A stretch of 64,000 bases of DNA, from NCBI GenBank assembly GCA_019187495.1, contig JABAQN010000056.1, positions 30,439 through 94,438 of the forward strand, in the 5' to 3' direction. The notes below the pieces were generated by a model. The model did no database searches. It had not been told where the DNA came from and saw only the letters and a list, made by a program, of their open reading frames with translations. This document shows positions 34,487 through 42,434 of the stretch, in pieces. The position numbers and the translations under genes are program-made. Numbering within the stretch: the stretch's first letter is position 1; the number at the start of each line of letters is the position of its first letter. This DNA comes from Steroidobacteraceae bacterium. GTDB taxonomy: Bacteria > Pseudomonadota > Gammaproteobacteria > Steroidobacterales > Steroidobacteraceae.

Positions 34487-35304
34487 CGCACGGCTTCCTC
34501 GCGCTCGAGCTGGCCGAAGGCTGCCTCGATGAGGCCATCCGCCATCCACCATCGATTGGGCGCGTCGAGCATCACCAGCCAGACCTCGTGCCCGCCACGC
34601 CGCGCGAGCGCGATCACGCACTTGCCGGCGCCGCTCGTATAGCCGCTCTTGATGCCGACGATGCCGTCGAGGCGGCCGAGGAGCGCGTTGCCGTTGTGCA
34701 TGGTGAAGCGCCGGCCGGCACTGCTCGTCACGACCGCTTCGCGCAGCGCCACGGTGCGTGCGATCTCGGGCTGCGCCATCGCGGCGACCGCGAGGCGCAG
34801 CAGGTCACGCGCCGAGCTGCGCTGCCCGGGAGCATCGAGGCCGCATGGATGCACGAAGTACGAATCGCTCATGCCGAGCGTGGCCGCACGCGCGTTCATG
34901 CGCTCGGCGAACGCGGCGAGCGTACCGGCCGCATGCTCGGCGAGCGCGACGCAGGCGTCGTTCGCCGAGCGCACCAGCAACGCCGTCAAAGCATCGCGCG
35001 CCTGCAGGCGCTCGCCACGACGCAGGCCGAGACGCGAACCGCCGACGGCCGCCGCGGCCGCACTGGTCGTGATCCCGGCATCGGGTTGCCAACCGTCCTT
35101 GAGCAGCACCAGGGCGGTGAGCAGTTTGGCGAGCGACGCCGGCTGGCGCGGCTGGTCCACCGCACGCATCCAGAGCGGTCGACCGTCGGCGACGACGATG
35201 TACGACGCCGCGGCGCCCGGATAGGCATCGGTCGGTAGCGTCGTGCCGCCCGTGGCGAGCGGCAAGAGCAACAGCACCGCGACGAGGCAGGATCGCACTC
35301 GCAC
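34483..35304 (-). CDS. D-alanyl-D-alanine carboxypeptidase/endopeptidase (S11 family)
   Basis: A periplasmic penicillin-binding protein of about 273 residues. A hydrophobic signal (RSCLVAVLLLLPLATGG) precedes the S11 motifs: SLAK (S-x-x-K nucleophile), SAN (S-x-N), and KSG in GIKSGYTSGAGKC. It lacks the C-terminal domain of PBP5, like PBP7-type enzymes, and trims or cuts peptide stems. The start is uncertain: GTG codons at 35304 and 35298 have no strong ribosome-binding site. It lies 41 bp after the DUF3617 gene and overlaps the TMTC-like gene. Confidence 0.88.
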   Translation of the reverse strand: MRVRSCLVAVLLLLPLATGGTTLPTDAYPGAAASYIVVADGRPLWMRAVDQPRQPASLAKLLTALVLLKDGWQPDAGITTSAAAAAVGGSRLGLRRGERLQARDALTALLVRSANDACVALAEHAAGTLAAFAERMNARAATLGMSDSYFVHPCGLDAPGQRSSARDLLRLAVAAMAQPEIARTVALREAVVTSSAGRRFTMHNGNALLGRLDGIVGIKSGYTSGAGKCVIALARRGGHEVWLVMLDAPNRWWMADGLIEAAFGQLEREEAVR

Positions 35305-35345
35305 CGACAGATTCGGCCGGGTCGTGCGATCCGTGCCCGTGGCCC

Positions 35346-36356
35346 TCAGCGGCCCAGGAGGCCGCGCAGCTTCTTCACCGATTCCTTGGCCTTGTCGGTC
35401 ACGGACTTCGGTTGTGACTCCTGCGGCTGCCGAGTTTCCTGCGCCGGCATGGCACCGCCGGGCCCACCGTTCTGCTCTGCCTGGGCGGACCCGTAGAGGC
35501 TGCAGAACGTGCGGTACTTCTCCGCCACGGGGAATGTCGTGTAGCTGCGGCCGGCGCACTCGCGCTGCGCCAACTGCGCGGACAAGGCCGGGCAGTGTGC
35601 CGCGAGGAACTCCCACTGCCCGTCGCCCTCGGCGCTCCTGCAGAGTTCGTCCACCTTCCCCTGCGCATCGACACCGCAGTACGGTGCCACCTGTTCCCAG
35701 GCCGGCCGACCCGTCGACGGATCGTTCTGGTGCCGCGTCAGGAAATCCACCGCCTCGTAGCCCTGTACGTTGGCGCAAAACGTCCGCTTGTCCTTCGGAT
35801 CCTTGCAGAGGGCATCCCTGCCGACGAACATTGCGTAGCCGAGCCCGTATTTCTTCTCGGCATTCTCCCGGCACATCTTGGCCATGTCGCCCTGTACTTT
35901 GGCGAGCGCCTGCCGACCCTTGCGCTCCATCTCCCCGGCATCGCACTCACCCGGCAGGCGACGGCCTGCATAGGTCATCGTCATCTCGCCACCGGCGGCC
36001 TTCATGATCATCTTGCCGCGATAGTGGTCCGGCCCGTCGATGATGCCCTCGAACGTGCCCTCCATCTCGTCCTTGCCGGTGCAGACAATGCGACCTGTCG
36101 TCTTGTTGCCGCTGACCTTGTGGTCCACGAGCTTGCAGTTGCTGTCCTCGGGCGTCGGCGCCGCATCCTGGCTGTCCTTCGGCTTGCAGACCTCGATGGT
36201 CCGGGACGGCAGGCTCATGCCCTCCATCGTCATCGAGGTGGTCACGTTCCACCTCTCGCCCGGCTGGTAATCGGCTGGGTTCTGCGCGGCCAGCGCCGGA
36301 ACGAGGAACGCCACCCCCGAGAACAACGCAACGATTGAAACCCTGTTGATGATCAT
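35346..36356 (-). CDS. Exported DUF3617-family protein
   Basis: A 336-residue periplasmic protein with a signal peptide (RVSIVALFSGVAFLVPALA) and a DUF3617-type front part: PGERWNVTTSMTMEGMSLPS, TIEVCKPKD, GRIVCTGKDEMEGTFEGI, and KMIMKAAGGEMTMTYAGRR. The C-terminal half is cysteine-rich (CANVQGYEAVDF; PYCGVDAQGKVDELC) and ends in a lysine-rich helix. Function is unknown. GAGGTG precedes ATG 36356. It sits between comB and the carboxypeptidase gene on the same strand, probably one transcript. Confidence 0.8.
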   Translation of the reverse strand: MIINRVSIVALFSGVAFLVPALAAQNPADYQPGERWNVTTSMTMEGMSLPSRTIEVCKPKDSQDAAPTPEDSNCKLVDHKVSGNKTTGRIVCTGKDEMEGTFEGIIDGPDHYRGKMIMKAAGGEMTMTYAGRRLPGECDAGEMERKGRQALAKVQGDMAKMCRENAEKKYGLGYAMFVGRDALCKDPKDKRTFCANVQGYEAVDFLTRHQNDPSTGRPAWEQVAPYCGVDAQGKVDELCRSAEGDGQWEFLAAHCPALSAQLAQRECAGRSYTTFPVAEKYRTFCSLYGSAQAEQNGGPGGAMPAQETRQPQESQPKSVTDKAKESVKKLRGLLGR

Positions 36357-36406
36357 GATCACCTCTATGTGACGTATGAGCCGGCGCCCGCCCAGCCGAT
36401 TTGGCG

Positions 36407-37150
36407 CTACTTTGTTCGATCCGCCACGGGGCCGCAAGGGTCGGCGTCCATGCGCCCGGCCGGCACGTCGATGCGCCGCAGCTTCGGGGGCATGCCGTTG
36501 CGATCGAGCCGCAGCACGAAGTCGAAGACATCGACCTCGGTGCACAGCTCGAAGTCGCGCTCCGGCGCCCAGTCGCAGGCCGGATCGAAGAACTTCGCCG
36601 CGCTCGGCGCACGCCGCAATCGCTCGCGCAAACCGCCGACATCAGGCGATCCGCCGCGCAGGCGCGCGGCGAGCAGCTCCGCGCAAAGATCGTCCTCCTC
36701 GCAGCGCGCCACCGCCTCCTGACCCATCCGCACCAGCGTCACGACCCGCGGCGTGCGCGCACGGATGTAGCGCACGATCGCCGCGGCGTTCACCAACGCA
36801 CCCGTCAGCACCTCATCCGCACCCGTTGCCGCCGTGAGCCCCTGCGTCCCCGAATGCGTCGTGTGGATCAGCATGCGGCCCGCGAGCTCGAAGCGCTCGA
36901 GATGCGCCGGGGAATTGCCGCCATCGAAACCCGGGAGCGGTCGCGCATGGCGCTCGCCGAGCAGCAGCCAATCGGGATGCGCCTGCTTGAGCGCGCGCGC
37001 ATCCTCGATCGCCGCCACCGGCACGATCGCCGTGACGCCGCGCGCGTAAGCATGCGCCGCAAGCGAGAACGCACGGAATACGTCGATGACGATGGCGAGG
37101 CCGCGCGCCGCGCGCGCCCCCCCGGTGTGATCGACGATGTGGATCTCCAT
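36407..37150 (-). CDS. 2-phosphosulfolactate phosphatase family protein (ComB)
   Basis: A 247-residue protein of the ComB/PF04029 family. The start EIHIVDHTGGARAARGLAIV is followed by VIDVFRAFSLAAHAYARG, LLLGERHARPLPGFDGGNSP, LIHTTHSGTQGL and CEEDDLCAELL, all typical. Archaeal ComB dephosphorylates phosphosulfolactate in coenzyme M synthesis; in bacteria without that pathway the substrate is uncertain. GGAGCAAG precedes the ATG. It is transcribed toward the DUF3617 gene (50 bp). Confidence 0.88.
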   Translation of the reverse strand: MEIHIVDHTGGARAARGLAIVIDVFRAFSLAAHAYARGVTAIVPVAAIEDARALKQAHPDWLLLGERHARPLPGFDGGNSPAHLERFELAGRMLIHTTHSGTQGLTAATGADEVLTGALVNAAAIVRYIRARTPRVVTLVRMGQEAVARCEEDDLCAELLAARLRGGSPDVGGLRERLRRAPSAAKFFDPACDWAPERDFELCTEVDVFDFVLRLDRNGMPPKLRRIDVPAGRMDADPCGPVADRTK

Positions 37151-37167
37151 TCGCTTGCTCCTGCTCC

Positions 37168-37443
37168 TCAGGCCTCGGCCGCCGGCACGGAACCCGCCGG
37201 CTCCAAGGGCCGCACCTTGTATCCCTCAGGGTACACATACGACGGATCGAGGAACCGCTTGCTGACGTAGGCCAGCAGCGCCTGAGCCGGCTTGGGTTTG
37301 TCCGCCGTGCAGCGGTTGAGCTCCCAGTAGCTCCAACAGTCGTGGAGCGCCGCATGCGTCTCCGGCCCGCTCGGCGGTTCATCACCGGTGCGACCGATCG
37401 GATCGTAGCGAGGCTCACCGGGAACTGCGATGCCCACCGCAGC
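37168..37443 (-). pseudogene. 3' remnant of an unknown gene cut by an IS91-family end
   Basis: About 90 codons in one open frame (ETHAALHDCWSYWELNRC; AQALLAYVSKRFLDPSYV) immediately upstream of comB on the same strand. The upstream part is replaced at 37442 by an IS91-family terminus, which happens to provide an in-frame TTG. No family was recognised. The normal amino-acid composition and the tight 17-bp spacing to comB suggest it was a real co-transcribed gene that lost its 5' end. Confidence 0.6.
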
Positions 37444-37501
37444 GGACAGGACTTTCAAACGCTCTGCCCTGGCACGGTTTACCGAGGAGGGCCGCCTGAA
37501 T
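37442..37501. mobile_element. IS91-family terminal sequence, solo copy
   Basis: Sixty bases starting GCGGACAGGACTTTCAAAC match 42435-42494 at 55 of 60 positions. The copy at 42435 lies downstream of an IS91-family transposase stump, which identifies this as the same kind of element end. No transposase is left here. It truncates the gene on its left. Confidence 0.7.
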
Positions 37502-37585
37502 CCTGCTCACATGGATGTTTCGCAACACCCACGTCAACAGTGGCGGCCGTTCGCTTCACCTCTCCCCGGAAACGGGAGAAGAACC

Positions 37586-37609
37586 AAAAAAAGGCGGGGC
37601 GCGCGCCCC
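37586..37609 (-). terminator. Rho-independent terminator
   Basis: On the minus strand a perfect GC hairpin, GGGGCGCGCGCCCC, is followed by GCC and seven T residues. It lies 8 bp after the stop of the frameshifted HTH gene. Confidence 0.8.
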
Positions 37610-37616
37610 GGAAGGC

Positions 37617-37851
37617 TCACACCGGGGCGCGAGCCTCGAGCTCCGCCTGGCGCCGGGCGCGTTCGGCGCGCAGCTCCGGGAGGCGCTCTCGCGAGGCCTG
37701 CTTGTAGTAGCCGCTGCGGCGGATGACAGTGCGCGAGACGCCGTACTCTCGGGCTACCTGGGGCGACGGTCTTGCGGGTCGCCGCCCAGGCGAGGATTTC
37801 GGCGACCTGACTGTCTGTCAGGGCGCGCGGCCGTCCGGTGATGCTGTTCAT
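37617..37851 (-). pseudogene. Small HTH protein gene with a frameshift
   Basis: The beginning MNSITGRPRALTDSQVAEIL and following AWAATRKTVAP is in one frame and the continuation QVAREYGVSRTVIRRSGYYK then ASRERLPELR in another, ending at a TGA at 37617. Joined, they give a resolvase-type helix-turn-helix protein of about 78 residues. The shift is within a CGCCCCAGG run, so a one-base change in the genome or a sequencing error could explain it. A strong terminator follows directly. Confidence 0.7.
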
Positions 37852-38413
37852 GTTCGTTCCCCTTCGTTCGCTTTCGCAGGCGGCTTGCCTGCGCGCAGGG
37901 GGCGTCACCGCGCAGCGCAGCGGTCAACGCTTCGCCCGCCGAAATTGCAGGCGAACTTCTGCCGAGTAGAGGAACGAGCGCGCCGCTCTGGGCGCGGGAG
38001 TGAGCAACGGAGGGCGTTGACCGCGAGAACGGGGTGGCAGGGTGAGAAGAGCAGGCAAAGGGAGGTTGGGATTTGGAGGCCGGAAGGTTCGGGTGGAGGG
38101 CGGAGCGCGTAGAGCGAACAGCGGAGAGCCAGAGAAAAGTCAGACGGATCGCTTTGAAAGAGAGGCGGCGCGCGTTGGCCGTGACCAGCAAGAGCGACCG
38201 TCCGCGCAGGACGAATCGAATGCGCTGAGGCTGTTCGGCGCTGGGCGCCGCGAGAAGAAGAATGGTTTGGCGCGGGGAATCCGTGGACTTGGTCGATGGA
38301 TTTTGATGCGGCAGAGTGGGAGGCAGGGATGTGGAGCTTTTCGCATTTGAAACCGAGGGCGCCGTACTGGCGCGCCGGGAGTATTGGTTGGTCGGCCGTG
38401 GACGGGACAGAAT
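37852..38413. other. Non-coding, purine-biased stretch
   Basis: About 560 bp with no supported gene. Frames on the minus strand are open for long distances but have a serine/arginine/proline-rich random composition. The plus strand is strikingly rich in G and A (GAGGTTGGGATTTGGAGG and similar). Confidence 0.5.
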
Positions 38414-38863
38414 GTGAAGCAGGCCAGCGACCCTTTTGATCTGAAGCGGTTTCTTGACGCCCAGGAGGCCAGCTATGAGTGCGCGCTCGCCGAGCTGCGG
38501 GCGGGACTGAAGGAGACTCATTGGAGCTGGTACGTGTTGCCGCAAGTGGCGGGGCTGGGCTCGAGTCCGATGTCCAGGCGCTATGCCATCCGATCATTGG
38601 CGGAAGCGAAGGCGTATCTCGCGCATCCTGTTCTTGGAACTCGGCTGCGGGAATGTGTGGCGGCACTCAATGCGCATGACGGGTTGAGTGCCGAGCGGAT
38701 ACTCGGTGACGTCGACGCGCAGAAGTTGCGTTCCTGTCTCACGCTCTTTTTGCAGGTGGCGCCGGCCGACCCGATCCTTGTCGCGGCGTTGAGCAAGTAT
38801 TTTGCCGGCCGGCAGGATCCGGCGACGCTTGCGATCCTGGCCGGGGGTCGGCAGGGCGACTGA
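38414..38863 (+). CDS. DUF1810-family protein
   Basis: A 149-residue cytoplasmic protein. DPFDLKRFLDAQEASYECAL, HWSWYVLPQVAGLGSSPMSR, YAIRSLAEAKAYLAHPVLG and KLRSCLTLFLQVAPADPILV are the conserved blocks of DUF1810 (YjbK-unrelated, NADAR-like neighbours in some genomes). Function is unproven. It starts at GTG 38414 with GGGACA upstream. It stands alone in the plastic region. Confidence 0.88.
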   Translation: MKQASDPFDLKRFLDAQEASYECALAELRAGLKETHWSWYVLPQVAGLGSSPMSRRYAIRSLAEAKAYLAHPVLGTRLRECVAALNAHDGLSAERILGDVDAQKLRSCLTLFLQVAPADPILVAALSKYFAGRQDPATLAILAGGRQGD

Positions 38864-39009
38864 GGCGAGAGTGGGCGTCGGCCCGGCAGTTTGGTTCAGC
38901 GGATCGGGATGTCGTGCATCGCGAGGAGCTGGTCGCGGGGACGCGGCGGGTGTCGAGAAGAGTCGAGTCTTTGGCGAAATCCCCATCCTCACCTCATCTC
39001 ATCGTGCTT

Positions 39010-39417
39010 TCATGACTTTCCCTCTCGGGCTGCGAGCGATATCGCGTACTTTGGAAAGGTTCTCAAGAGTCTTGTATCGAGCGTTACGAGCATGACGCCC
39101 AACTTCATCGCGAGCGCCACGAACTCGCAGTCATACGCTGAACAATCGCTGTCCCGGACCAGTTCCAGTACCGAGCTCGATTCCACTTCAAATTCTGCGC
39201 CTGCAAGCAAATCTTCTGCCTCGCGCTGCAGTGTGCAAGCCTGGGTGAAGGTCAGTGTCTTGCGTCGCAGATACCCCGCCAGCACGTTGCGGAACTCACT
39301 TCGCCACAAGACAGGCGCCGCCCACTGCGGCTCGCGTTCCAGCAATGCCTCCGCGTGAGCCGTATGTTCACCGGGCAGAAGCAGGTACGCCAGGACGTTG
39401 GAATCCACCACGATCAC
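39010..39417 (-). CDS. PIN-domain toxin (VapC/FitB-like)
   Basis: A 135-residue PIN-domain ribonuclease. The acidic residues are in place: MIVVDSNVLAYLLL (first Asp), WRSEFRNVLAGYLRR (Glu), and CSAYDCEFVALAMKLG (Asp pair), then VTLDTRLLRTFP. The GTG start overlaps the stop of the antitoxin gene by 4 bp (GTGA). Such toxins cut tRNA or rRNA when the antitoxin is lost. Confidence 0.9.
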   Translation of the reverse strand: MIVVDSNVLAYLLLPGEHTAHAEALLEREPQWAAPVLWRSEFRNVLAGYLRRKTLTFTQACTLQREAEDLLAGAEFEVESSSVLELVRDSDCSAYDCEFVALAMKLGVMLVTLDTRLLRTFPKYAISLAAREGKS

Positions 39418-39659
39418 GGACGACCTTCGCGCTTCATTGCATCAATATCCTTGGCACGGAACTTTCCTTTCTGCAAAGTGGCGCGAAGCTTCCGCACTCG
39501 TTCCAGTCGTTCGGCGGTTGTGATCCTCGGCGACTGCAGCGCCATCTCCAGGCAGACGATCGCCTCACTGTTCATGCTGCGCCGATTGGCCTCCGCAGAG
39601 GCCTTCAGGCGGTCATACACATCGTCGGGAATGTTTTTCAGGGTAAGTGTCGTAGGCAT
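39414..39659 (-). CDS. FitA-like ribbon-helix-helix antitoxin
   Basis: An 81-residue antitoxin. The N-terminal PTTLTLKNIPDDVYDRLKAS and AEANRRSMNSEAIVCLEMAL form a ribbon-helix-helix DNA-binding domain of the FitA type, and the C-terminal tail (LRATLQKGKFRAKDIDAMKR) is the toxin-binding part. GGTGGAG precedes ATG 39659. A perfect inverted repeat lies 10 bp upstream, and the toxin gene overlaps its 3' end. Confidence 0.9.
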   Translation of the reverse strand: MPTTLTLKNIPDDVYDRLKASAEANRRSMNSEAIVCLEMALQSPRITTAERLERVRKLRATLQKGKFRAKDIDAMKREGRP

Positions 39660-39668
39660 ACATACTCC

Positions 39669-39690
39669 ACCACAATGGTTGCATTGTGGT
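39669..39690. promoter_or_regulatory. Inverted-repeat operator of the FitAB-like pair
   Basis: Nine-base arms ACCACAATG and CATTGTGGT separated by GTTG form a perfect inverted repeat ending 10 bp before the antitoxin start, the place where FitA-type antitoxins bind. Confidence 0.75.
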
Positions 39691-39707
39691 TCCGACATGG
39701 CTCTCCG

Positions 39708-40513
39708 TCAAATCGGGATGACGCCGGCCCATGTCCCTTGGGGACGAGGCCGGCTACACCGCGTCCAGCGCATTCCCCAGGTCCGCCACCAGATCTGCCA
39801 CCCCAGCTTCCGAAGACTCGAGAGCCATTCCTCGAAGTCCCCGAAATAGTCGTGATTGCCGGGTACGGCGAATAGCCCGTCCCGGGCGCGCAAGTCGCCC
39901 AATACCAGGGAGTCCCTGGCGCGGGCTTCAGGGGTGCCGTCCATCAGGTCCCCGGAGATCAGAACCGCATCCGGACGTTGGGCGTTGACGGCCCGAACGA
40001 CTTCATCGAGCCAGGACCGGGTCAGGAGGCGGCTGACTTGGAGATCGCCGAGGTGAACCATGCGATAGCCTTCAAATTCGGCGGCCAGACCTGGCAGGAC
40101 GACTTCCACCTGCCGCACGCGAGGAGCACTCACCGCTTCCCGTACGCCTGCCAGCGCGAGTCCGGTGCAGGTGACGATCAGTGCGAAGGTCAACCAGCCG
40201 TTGCCGAGAATGAAACCTCCGGCGCGGCGCGAGAAGGTCAACACCACGAGCCCCAATGCATCGCGGACCAGCAAGCTCATCGCGAGCAGGGCCAGGGTGC
40301 CGAACAGGAACCCAAGCGCCATCAGGGCCCAGCGCGGAATCTCGGGGCCCATGAGGGCCCATCCGCGAAACGACTGACGAGCCAGTGATGCTCGATGGCC
40401 GCAATCAGAAGTGCGGCTATCAGCACTCTCACCCATGCGGGCAGAGGCAGCGGCGCGATCAGCCTGATCGCCAAGTACAGGCCCAGGAGACCGGTGACTA
40501 GTTGCAGCACACG
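39708..40513 (-). pseudogene. Membrane metallophosphoesterase, broken by a frameshift and 3' loss
   Basis: The transmembrane front part (RVLQLVTGLLGLYLAIRLIA; VRVLIAALLIAAIEHHWLV) is in one frame up to SWAP near 40340. The rest (EIPRWALMALGFLFGTLALL; LISGDLMDGTPEARA; FAVPGNHDYFGDFEEWLSSL) continues in another frame, a one-base shift in a GGGCCCC run. The match stops after LRKLGWQ, so the final GHTHGGQ part is lost. The first metal motif reads LGDLQV where D-x-H is expected. Its 5' end is fused to another truncated gene. Confidence 0.75.
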
Positions 40514-41092
40514 AGACTCGACGTGTATCGCCTCACCGCCGATGAGTTTGATCAGCTCATCGTGTCGGCCCGCGGAAAACAAGGCGCTGTAGCAGAGCGA
40601 ATCCGCCCGCGTGAACGCGTACTGCCCGCGACGCCGCTCGGCGTTCACATGCTGGACGAGATCGGTCAGGCGGTCGGCCCAGCGCGATGAGATCTCCGGC
40701 GTCGCGCACAGATCACCCCAGCGATCATCCATGGATTCCAGATAGGGTGGATCATCGTCCTGAATCGCCTCGAACAGCTGCTCAAGCCAGCCCTCTCGCG
40801 TTGCCTCATCCGCCGGCGCCCGCGAAATGATGGGCACGAGCGCGTCGACGGCGGCATGCGCCGCGTTACCCAGCGCGCCCGAGGAACTATCCACCTGCTC
40901 CAACGCCGGCGATAGCTTCACCAGGAATCGGACCGCGCCGTGCGCGGCAAGCAAGGGATCGCGGCGGGCGGCGGCACGGATTTCCGCGAGCGCCTCGGCG
41001 ATGCGCTTGCTGGCCAATCGACTGGCGCGCCAGCCGAAGCCGCTGCGACGAAAACGCTTCGTGAATTGCCAGTCGCTGGCCTTGTCCATCAC
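40514..41092 (-). pseudogene. N-terminal half of a conserved hypothetical gene
   Basis: About 190 codons (KASDWQFTKRFRRSGFGWRA; GAVRFLVKLSPALEQVDSSS; YLESMDDRWGDLCATPEISS; LCYSALFSAGRHDELIKLIG). I recall a conserved family of roughly 400 residues beginning this way, so the second half is missing. The frame then runs directly into the membrane helices of the metallophosphoesterase, giving a 256-residue fusion frame that ends at 40322. Its start ATG overlaps the Fic gene stop by 4 bp, so both were once one transcript. Confidence 0.65.
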
Positions 41093-42264
41093 GTCGCCGG
41101 ATAGAGCTTCGGGAACCAGCGCTCGACTACGTCGATCGGGAAGCCCAGCCGCAACGGCGCCTTGTGCGAACCCGACACGAGCAAACGCCTTTCGATCAGC
41201 GCCGAAATCACGCGACGCGCCGTGCGCTCGCTCGTGTCGATGAGCAGCGGCACTCGTCCGCGCTCCAGATCGCCCGCGAGCAATGCCTCTCGTAGCACCG
41301 CGAAGCTGCGCGTCGGCAGTCGCTCGGCACTCTCCTCATCGCGCACGTACAGTTCCATGCGACGCTGGAGCTCGGACGGATCGAGCAGCTCGCGCATGTA
41401 GCGGACTTGATCGAGACAGGTCTCCAGGAAGAATCGGCAGAAGTCGATCAGCGCATCCTGGGACAACGCCTCTCGCCCATCGAGATCGCTCTTTCGTGGT
41501 TGATCTGCAGCCATCAGCAGGCGTTTGTATTCGTCCGAGTTGCGCGCGAGACCGCGCGACACGGACCAGAGCGCAGAACCGATCCCGATGTCGAGCAGCA
41601 GCGCGTGCGACATCAGGCGCGCAACACGACCGTTGCCATCGAGGAACGGATGAATCCACAGAAAGCGATGATGAGCTGCCGCGACGGCGATCACCTGCCG
41701 CGACTTGGTCAGTCGCGTTGCGTCGTAGGCCTGCTCGAATCGCCCCATGAACGCCGGCAGATTCCTGGGTGCTGGCGCGACATGGCGACCCACTGCGACG
41801 GTGCGTGTGCGCAACTCGCCGGGCACCACCGGGACGCGCTCCCCGGTATCGGGATTCACTAAGACGAGCAGAGTCTCAGGCAGTCGCGAGCAGAACTCGC
41901 GGTGCGTCCATTCGATGAATGCACGTGAGATCGGGGGACGCGGCAGTTCGGCGGCTCGCTCATCGATCATCTGCTGTACTTCTATGTGCGCGCGTGCCTC
42001 GAGTTGCAGGTCGCGACGATGCGGATCGCTGGAGTAGTCCGCCGCGAGGGCACGGTCGATATCGCGCGGGTGGGTGTTGTGACCCTCGATCAGGTTCGAG
42101 TAGTAGCAGTTCATCGAACGCACAAGGTCGGCAACAGACTGCCGCACGACCGGGTGCAACTGCGCCGAGAGCTCGCTGGCTTCCCGGGCGAGGTCGAAGG
42201 CCAGGTCATCAAGCACGGCGTCGCCTTCAGTCGGCATGAAGGGCTCGGCCGCGGCGGGGGTCAC
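41089..42264 (-). CDS. Fic-domain AMPylase-type protein
   Basis: A 391-residue Fic/DOC protein. The active-site motif is canonical: HPFLDGNGRVAR near residue 213. An upstream inhibitory helix SNLIEGHNT near residue 55 carries the S/T-x-x-x-E-G motif, so activity is self-restrained as in class II Fic proteins. The C-terminal part has a winged-helix-like segment (LLIDTSERTARRVISALIER). It would transfer AMP, or another nucleotide, to a protein hydroxyl; the target is unknown. GTG 42264 has GGAG 8 nt upstream. No separate antitoxin is needed given the internal helix. Confidence 0.9.
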   Translation of the reverse strand: MTPAAAEPFMPTEGDAVLDDLAFDLAREASELSAQLHPVVRQSVADLVRSMNCYYSNLIEGHNTHPRDIDRALAADYSSDPHRRDLQLEARAHIEVQQMIDERAAELPRPPISRAFIEWTHREFCSRLPETLLVLVNPDTGERVPVVPGELRTRTVAVGRHVAPAPRNLPAFMGRFEQAYDATRLTKSRQVIAVAAAHHRFLWIHPFLDGNGRVARLMSHALLLDIGIGSALWSVSRGLARNSDEYKRLLMAADQPRKSDLDGREALSQDALIDFCRFFLETCLDQVRYMRELLDPSELQRRMELYVRDEESAERLPTRSFAVLREALLAGDLERGRVPLLIDTSERTARRVISALIERRLLVSGSHKAPLRLGFPIDVVERWFPKLYPAT

Positions 42265-42434
42265 GACAGGCTCCGGAGGATACTGATTCTGGCCGGTTCC
42301 ATGGCCGGAATATTAGTTGTACAAACAGTATTTTGGTAGCCGAATATCTCCATTAGTGGCCGGAAATGCGACCACTTCCCGACCCCTCGCGGGTTTACCG
42401 AATCTGGATTTCAGTCACCGTCGGTGATCATTCC

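Noticed and set aside
37754..38545. A 263-codon minus-strand frame and others in 37.8-38.5 kb
   Set aside because: Ser/Arg/Pro-rich with no domain; it overlaps the HTH remnant and the DUF1810 gene. Long frames are expected by chance in this purine-biased stretch.
42265..42434. TTGTACAA palindrome and AT-rich tract upstream of the Fic gene
   Set aside because: An 8-bp palindrome is too short to claim as an operator without comparison to homologues.
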